Shown here: piece by piece, positions 6,503-8,830 of the stretch
Layout: each line of letters opens with the position of its first letter
Position numbering within the stretch: the stretch's first letter is position 1
Assembly (NCBI GenBank): GCA_965651815.1
Contig: CBFGTJ010000135.1
Coordinates: forward strand, 1-8,830
DNA length: 8,830 nt
Direction of reading: 5' to 3'
DNA from: CBFGTJ01 sp965651815
GTDB taxonomy: Bacteria > Actinomycetota > Acidimicrobiia > Acidimicrobiales > Microtrichaceae
Program-made: the position numbers and the translations under genes
The notes under the pieces: model-generated
What the model was told of the DNA's origin: nothing
The model's input: only the letters and a program-made list of their open reading frames with translations
Databases searched by the model: none

Positions 6503-6765
6503 CCCGACGCGTCTACTGGCGCCGCGCGAGCAGTCGGGGCGACGACGTCGTCGCGCTGCTCGCCCGCACCGCCGAGTGGTCGCCCCGCACCGCCCGCGAG
6601 GTCGCGGACGACATCGAGTCCGGTCGCGTGCGCTACGTCATCGAGTGGGGGGGCGGCGGCGTCGCGGGCGTGGCTCGGAAGGGACCTGACGGCGCGGCAC
6701 GGCTCGACGCGCCGGGGCCGCTCGGCGAACCGACCGGTGGGCTCGCCGCCCTCCCGACCGCCTGA
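6496..6765 (+). CDS. Small DUF3892-like protein
   Basis: The 89-residue product starts at GTG 6496, overlapping the previous stop by 7 bases, with GGAG 7 bases upstream. The order of features resembles DUF3892: RVYWRR at the start, DDVVAL, then W-S-x-R-T-A-R-E-V-A-D-D-I-E-S-G followed by VRYVIEW, a Gly turn, VAGVARKGPDGAARL, and a terminal GGLAALPTA matching the family's N-L-L-x-L-P ending. The function of DUF3892 is not established. It is the third gene of the sigma-factor operon. Its last 133 bases overlap the opposite-strand GNAT-ACP gene. The two frames share the same wobble base, so codon bias cannot decide between them. The assignment is from memory of the family pattern and could be wrong. 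Confidence 0.6.
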   Translation: MLTRRVYWRRASSRGDDVVALLARTAEWSPRTAREVADDIESGRVRYVIEWGGGGVAGVARKGPDGAARLDAPGPLGEPTGGLAALPTA

Positions 6766-7520
6766 GCAGCACGCTCGAGCAACACGGTCGCCAGGTCATC
6801 CGGGCCGTTCACGTCGATCCCGTGCACCACGTCGTTGTCGAGCGGCTCACCGACCAGCTCCTCGAGCGCGTTGAGCACCTCGACCGCACCGAGCGAGTCC
6901 AACGGCCACCGCTCGGCGACGAGGTCACGGAACTCCTCCACGCTGCCGGTGCGATCGATCCCCGGCGCCCGTCGAGCGGCGAGCAGCTCCTCGAACCGCG
7001 TGGAGAACGCCTCGGGTGTGATCGACAGGATCAAGAGGTCCCAGTAGCGCCCGCGCCACACCTCGTAGTTGCGCAGCCGCCCCTCGACCACCGCGGCCTC
7101 ACCCAGCGACTCGAAGTGCACGGCGTTGAACTCGGTCGTCTCGATGAACACGCGCGCGAAGCCGTGGTGCTCGAAGCCCCACGCGAGGAGGAGACCGAAG
7201 CCCTCCGTGACCCTGGCCGCGAGATCGGGCTCGGCGACGGCGAACGCATGCGCTCGGGCCGCCTCGGGTGAGACGTTGTAGAAGCCGACGAGCCCGGCGG
7301 CACGGCCCGAGCGCCGATCGACCACGACGAACTGGGCGAAGACACCTCGCCAGAGGTCCGCTGCCACCACCTCCGGGGCGGGGGTGCGACCCCGGTACCT
7401 CCACCGCTCCCCCGCGGGCCCGCACATCAGCGTGTAGCACCACTCCCCGTCGGAGGGCAGCAGCGGTCGGAGCACCACCGACCGCGAGGCGAGGGCGGGG
7501 ATCGCCGACAGGGCCGCCAT
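6633..7520 (-). CDS. GNAT acyltransferase fused to an acyl-carrier-protein domain
   Basis: The 295-residue product is a two-domain protein. Residues about 13-170 form a GNAT-like domain (VVLRPLLPSDGEW, LWRGVFAQFVVVD, VTEGFGLLLAWGFEHHGFARV, FIETTEFNAVHFESLG), the same subfamily as the protein at 2-625. Residues about 191-255 look like an ACP/PCP domain: EEFRDLVAERWPLDSLGAVEVLNALEELVG, with Ser209 in D-S-L as the expected phosphopantetheine site, then DDLATVLLER. Residues 256-295 are a Pro/Ser/Ala-rich tail lying almost wholly over the opposite DUF3892-like gene. The ATG at 7520 shares one base with the upstream stop (TGATG) and lacks its own ribosome site, so translation is probably coupled. 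Precedents for GNAT plus ACP are the CurA loading region and the FeeM/FeeL pair, where an acyl-ACP feeds N-acylation. Substrate unknown; a phosphopantetheinyl transferase must come from elsewhere. Confidence 0.88.
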   Translation of the reverse strand: MAALSAIPALASRSVVLRPLLPSDGEWCYTLMCGPAGERWRYRGRTPAPEVVAADLWRGVFAQFVVVDRRSGRAAGLVGFYNVSPEAARAHAFAVAEPDLAARVTEGFGLLLAWGFEHHGFARVFIETTEFNAVHFESLGEAAVVEGRLRNYEVWRGRYWDLLILSITPEAFSTRFEELLAARRAPGIDRTGSVEEFRDLVAERWPLDSLGAVEVLNALEELVGEPLDNDVVHGIDVNGPDDLATVLLERAAQAVGRAASPPVGSPSGPGASSRAAPSGPFRATPATPPPPHSMT

Positions 7521-8053
7521 CACGCGTAGGCGATGCTGTTGGCCGCGTTGTTCAGCGCCCCGAGGTTCACCGACGTCGTGGTGGTCACCTCGCTCGCGCC
7601 GTTCTTGTCGAACCCGTCGTAGAAGACGACGGTCGGGCAGTAGTTGCGGGTCGACGAGATCCGGTTCGTCCAGTCGGAGCTCAGGTTCACGTATCCGCCG
7701 GAGCAGTCCGTGCCCGTGACGACGATCGAGGCGCCCGTGCGGTTCGCTCCATCGAAGTGGATGCCGATCGGTCCGGCCGCCCGCCCGAGTGCGCCGGTGC
7801 GCTCGATCTCGTCGAAGGATGCGCCGGCGAGCTCCCTTCCCACCGGGACACCAGCGGCGGCGAGCGACTCCGACAGCGTCGGATAGCACACCGGCGCCGC
7901 GGTGAGGTACCTGCCGGATCGCTCCTGCCCGACGATCCGGAGCACGCAGTGCCCCGCGTCCCGTTCCGTGGCGGACGCACCATCCGCCGCAGCGAGCGCA
8001 CCGACGGCTCCGACCGCGGCCGCCACCGCGACGGCCTGTCGCATCCCCTTCAT
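7520..8053 (-). CDS. Secreted beta-gamma-crystallin-like four-cysteine protein
   Basis: The 177-residue precursor has a Sec signal peptide (MKGMRQ, hydrophobic about 7-23) with likely cleavage after ASA (28). The mature part has cysteines 36, 56, 117 and 139. An N-terminal region (35-62) is followed by two Greek-key-like repeats. FDGANRTGAS (100-109) and YDGFDKNGAS (145-154) both fit the Y/F/W-x6-G signature of beta-gamma-crystallins. TNRISS (129-134) and NNAANS (168-173) are close to the family's calcium-binding N/D-N/D-x-x-S/T-S motif, each with one deviation. So an extracellular, possibly Ca2+-stabilised, protein is likely. Similar secreted proteins are common in actinobacteria without firm function; a fold relation to the metalloproteinase inhibitor SMPI is possible. 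The ATG at 8053 has GGGGGAG upstream. It leads the GNAT-ACP gene, with stop and start sharing one base. Confidence 0.82.
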   Translation of the reverse strand: MKGMRQAVAVAAAVGAVGALAAADGASATERDAGHCVLRIVGQERSGRYLTAAPVCYPTLSESLAAAGVPVGRELAGASFDEIERTGALGRAAGPIGIHFDGANRTGASIVVTGTDCSGGYVNLSSDWTNRISSTRNYCPTVVFYDGFDKNGASEVTTTTSVNLGALNNAANSIAYA

Positions 8054-8102
8054 CGCTCCCCCTTGTGTCGACCCCGAGGAAGCTCACCATGTTCGACCGA
8101 AG

Positions 8103-8143
8103 GGCTCAGTGGAAGGTCCCGGGCGGCTCAACGATGTGAGCCG
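8103..8143. promoter_or_regulatory. Shared regulatory element, copy 2 (divergent promoter of regulator and crystallin/GNAT-ACP pair)
   Basis: GGCTCA at 8103 is followed 22 bases later by the inverted repeat CGGCTCA-ACGATG-TGAGCCG (8124-8143), with perfect 7-base arms. The block matches the element at 5050-5089 in order, spacing and much of the sequence between, including AGG-x-CCCGG. It lies 49 bases from the crystallin ATG on one side and 49 bases from the regulator GTG on the other. The position between the regulator gene and its neighbour suggests autoregulation plus control of the minus-strand pair. Confidence 0.65.
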
Positions 8144-8192
8144 GTCCGGGACGGGGACGTAACGCCATGGCCCATCGGCACCAAAGGAAGAT

Positions 8193-8786
8193 GTGGGACC
8201 CGCAGAGTTGGGTGGAACGGCGTTGGCGACGGCGAAGCTGAGCGTCGTCGTCGCCAACGCGATGCTCGCCGAGGCCCTCGCCGCCGCCGCCACGCGGTGC
8301 GGCTGGGAGCCCGTCAGCACTCGGGAGGAGGGGGACGTCCTGGTCACCGACCGGGCGCCGGCCCGCGCCGGTGGTTCGCCGCCCGGCAACCGCGTCGTCC
8401 TCGTGTGCGAGCCAAGGCCGTTCGGTGCGCGCCGCGCGCTGGACTCCATCAGCGAGCTCACCGCAGCCGCGGTGGTCTGCTCCGACGCACCGTCGGACGT
8501 GACCGGCGCGCTGGAGGGCCTGGCCAGAGGGCACGTCACGGTCCCCCTGAGGGTCCTGGAGCTCGCCGCGCAGATGCCGGCCCTGACCGAACGGCAGCTG
8601 GCGGTGCTGTCCGCGGTCGCCGCCGGGCAGACCAACGCGGAGATCGGGCGGGGCCTGTACCTGTCGCAGGCCAGCGTGAAGCGTGAGGTGGGCGTGCTCT
8701 ACGACGCGCTCGGAGGCGCGAACCGCTCGCGGCTCGCCGCGATCGCCACCGCGCTCGGGGTGGCGCCGTCGCCGGCGCGGCCGTGA
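8193..8786 (+). CDS. Orphan GerE/LuxR-type transcriptional regulator with degenerate receiver domain
   Basis: The 197-residue protein has a C-terminal GerE (NarL/LuxR) DNA-binding domain at about 130-190: LTERQLAVLSAVAAGQTNAEIG, then LYLSQASVKREVGVLYDALG and NRSRLAAIATALG, with the conserved Thr-Glu-Arg, Asn-x-E-I and S-x-x-S-V-K positions. The N-terminal part (about 14-125) has the strand/helix rhythm of a response-regulator receiver (KLSVVVANAMLAEALAAAA; DVLVTD; AAAVVCSDA). However, the acidic pair is replaced by Ala-Asn and no conserved Lys follows the last strand, so normal phosphorylation is unlikely; Asp53 sits where the phospho-acceptor would be. No sensor kinase is encoded nearby. The GTG at 8193 is preceded by AAGGA 4 bases upstream; TTG at 8223 (GGTGGA upstream) is an alternative. 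It probably binds the shared element at 8103-8143 and 5050-5089. Confidence 0.88.
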   Translation: MGPAELGGTALATAKLSVVVANAMLAEALAAAATRCGWEPVSTREEGDVLVTDRAPARAGGSPPGNRVVLVCEPRPFGARRALDSISELTAAAVVCSDAPSDVTGALEGLARGHVTVPLRVLELAAQMPALTERQLAVLSAVAAGQTNAEIGRGLYLSQASVKREVGVLYDALGGANRSRLAAIATALGVAPSPARP

Positions 8787-8796
8787 CCGGCGCCGG
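8787..8796. repeat. 10-bp palindrome CCGGCGCCGG directly after the regulator stop
   Basis: The self-complementary 10-mer starts at the base after TGA. There is no loop and no T-tract, so it is not a convincing terminator. It may be chance in GC-rich DNA. The final 44 bases of the window hold no gene I can support. Confidence 0.25.
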
Positions 8797-8814
8797 GTCG
8801 CGGATCAGGCCGCT

Positions 8815-8826
8815 CCGGACGGCTCG
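8815..8826. promoter_or_regulatory. Possible partial third copy of the shared element, cut by the window end
   Basis: CCGGACGGCTCG here is identical to 5066-5077, the core of copy 1 leading into its inverted repeat. The rest of the element would lie beyond the window, and the upstream GGCTCA half-site is not at the expected spacing. A 12-base match in this GC-rich DNA may be coincidence. Confidence 0.25.
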
Positions 8827-8830
8827 AGCT

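Noticed and set aside
7521..8090. Long upstream extension of the GNAT-ACP frame (485 residues from 8090)
   Set aside because: The extension is antisense-like Arg/Gly-rich sequence in another frame of the crystallin-like gene, which has a signal peptide, ribosome site and domain signatures. ATG 7520 is coupled to its stop.
8191..8241. Overlapping 16-codon ORF starting ATG at 8191
   Set aside because: It is very short, Arg/Trp-rich and overlaps the regulator start out of frame. The ribosome site serves the GTG at 8193 equally well.
8787..8830. Terminator after the regulator gene
   Set aside because: The palindrome has no loop and no T-tract; nothing else in the last 44 bases forms a convincing terminator.

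Overview
The window is very GC-rich. Third codon positions are almost all G or C, GTG starts are common, and genes overlap by 1-17 bases. Together with the gene types (ECF sigma factor with a membrane partner, NarL/LuxR-type regulator, FtsX/MacB-type exporter with a peptidoglycan-binding adaptor, Sec-secreted cysteine proteins), this points to a high-GC actinobacterium. The order cannot be told from the sequence. I see no tRNA, rRNA, CRISPR array, insertion sequence or phage gene. Coding density is near total; the only real intergenic spaces are two divergent promoter regions, about 174 and 139 bases long.

Layout. (i) Minus-strand operon from 4973 down to 2: a small Sec-secreted four-cysteine protein, two related lipoproteins, a membrane-anchored adaptor with a peptidoglycan-binding domain, an ABC ATPase, an FtsX-like permease and a GNAT-fold acyltransferase. 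Four successive junctions are 4-base stop/start overlaps (TTGA, GTGA, GTGA, ATGA), so tight translational coupling is likely. (ii) Divergent from it, on the plus strand (5148-6765): an ECF sigma factor, a single-pass membrane protein that is probably its anti-sigma factor, and a small DUF3892-like protein. (iii) A minus-strand pair (8053 down to 6633): a secreted beta-gamma-crystallin-like protein and a GNAT protein fused to an acyl-carrier-protein (ACP) domain. (iv) Divergent from that pair (8193-8786): an orphan regulator with a GerE/LuxR DNA-binding domain and a degenerate receiver.

The two halves mirror each other. Each has a divergent promoter, a secreted four-cysteine protein as first minus-strand gene, a GNAT of the same subfamily as last minus-strand gene, and a transcription factor on the other side. 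Both divergent promoters carry one conserved element of about 41 bp. It contains a GGCTCA half-site, then 22 bases later an inverted repeat of the form CGGCTC...GAGCCG. This ties the halves into one probable regulon, with the GerE-domain regulator and/or the ECF factor as candidate controllers.

My best inference is a cell-envelope or secreted-effector system: two secreted disulfide-bonded proteins, an acyltransferase that may carry its own acyl donor on a fused ACP, and a MacB-type export or resistance machine with accessory lipoproteins. The GNAT-ACP fusion, the shared operator, the cysteine-repeat lipoproteins and a strong hairpin inside the first lipoprotein gene are the least ordinary parts. 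No substrate or product can be deduced from sequence alone.
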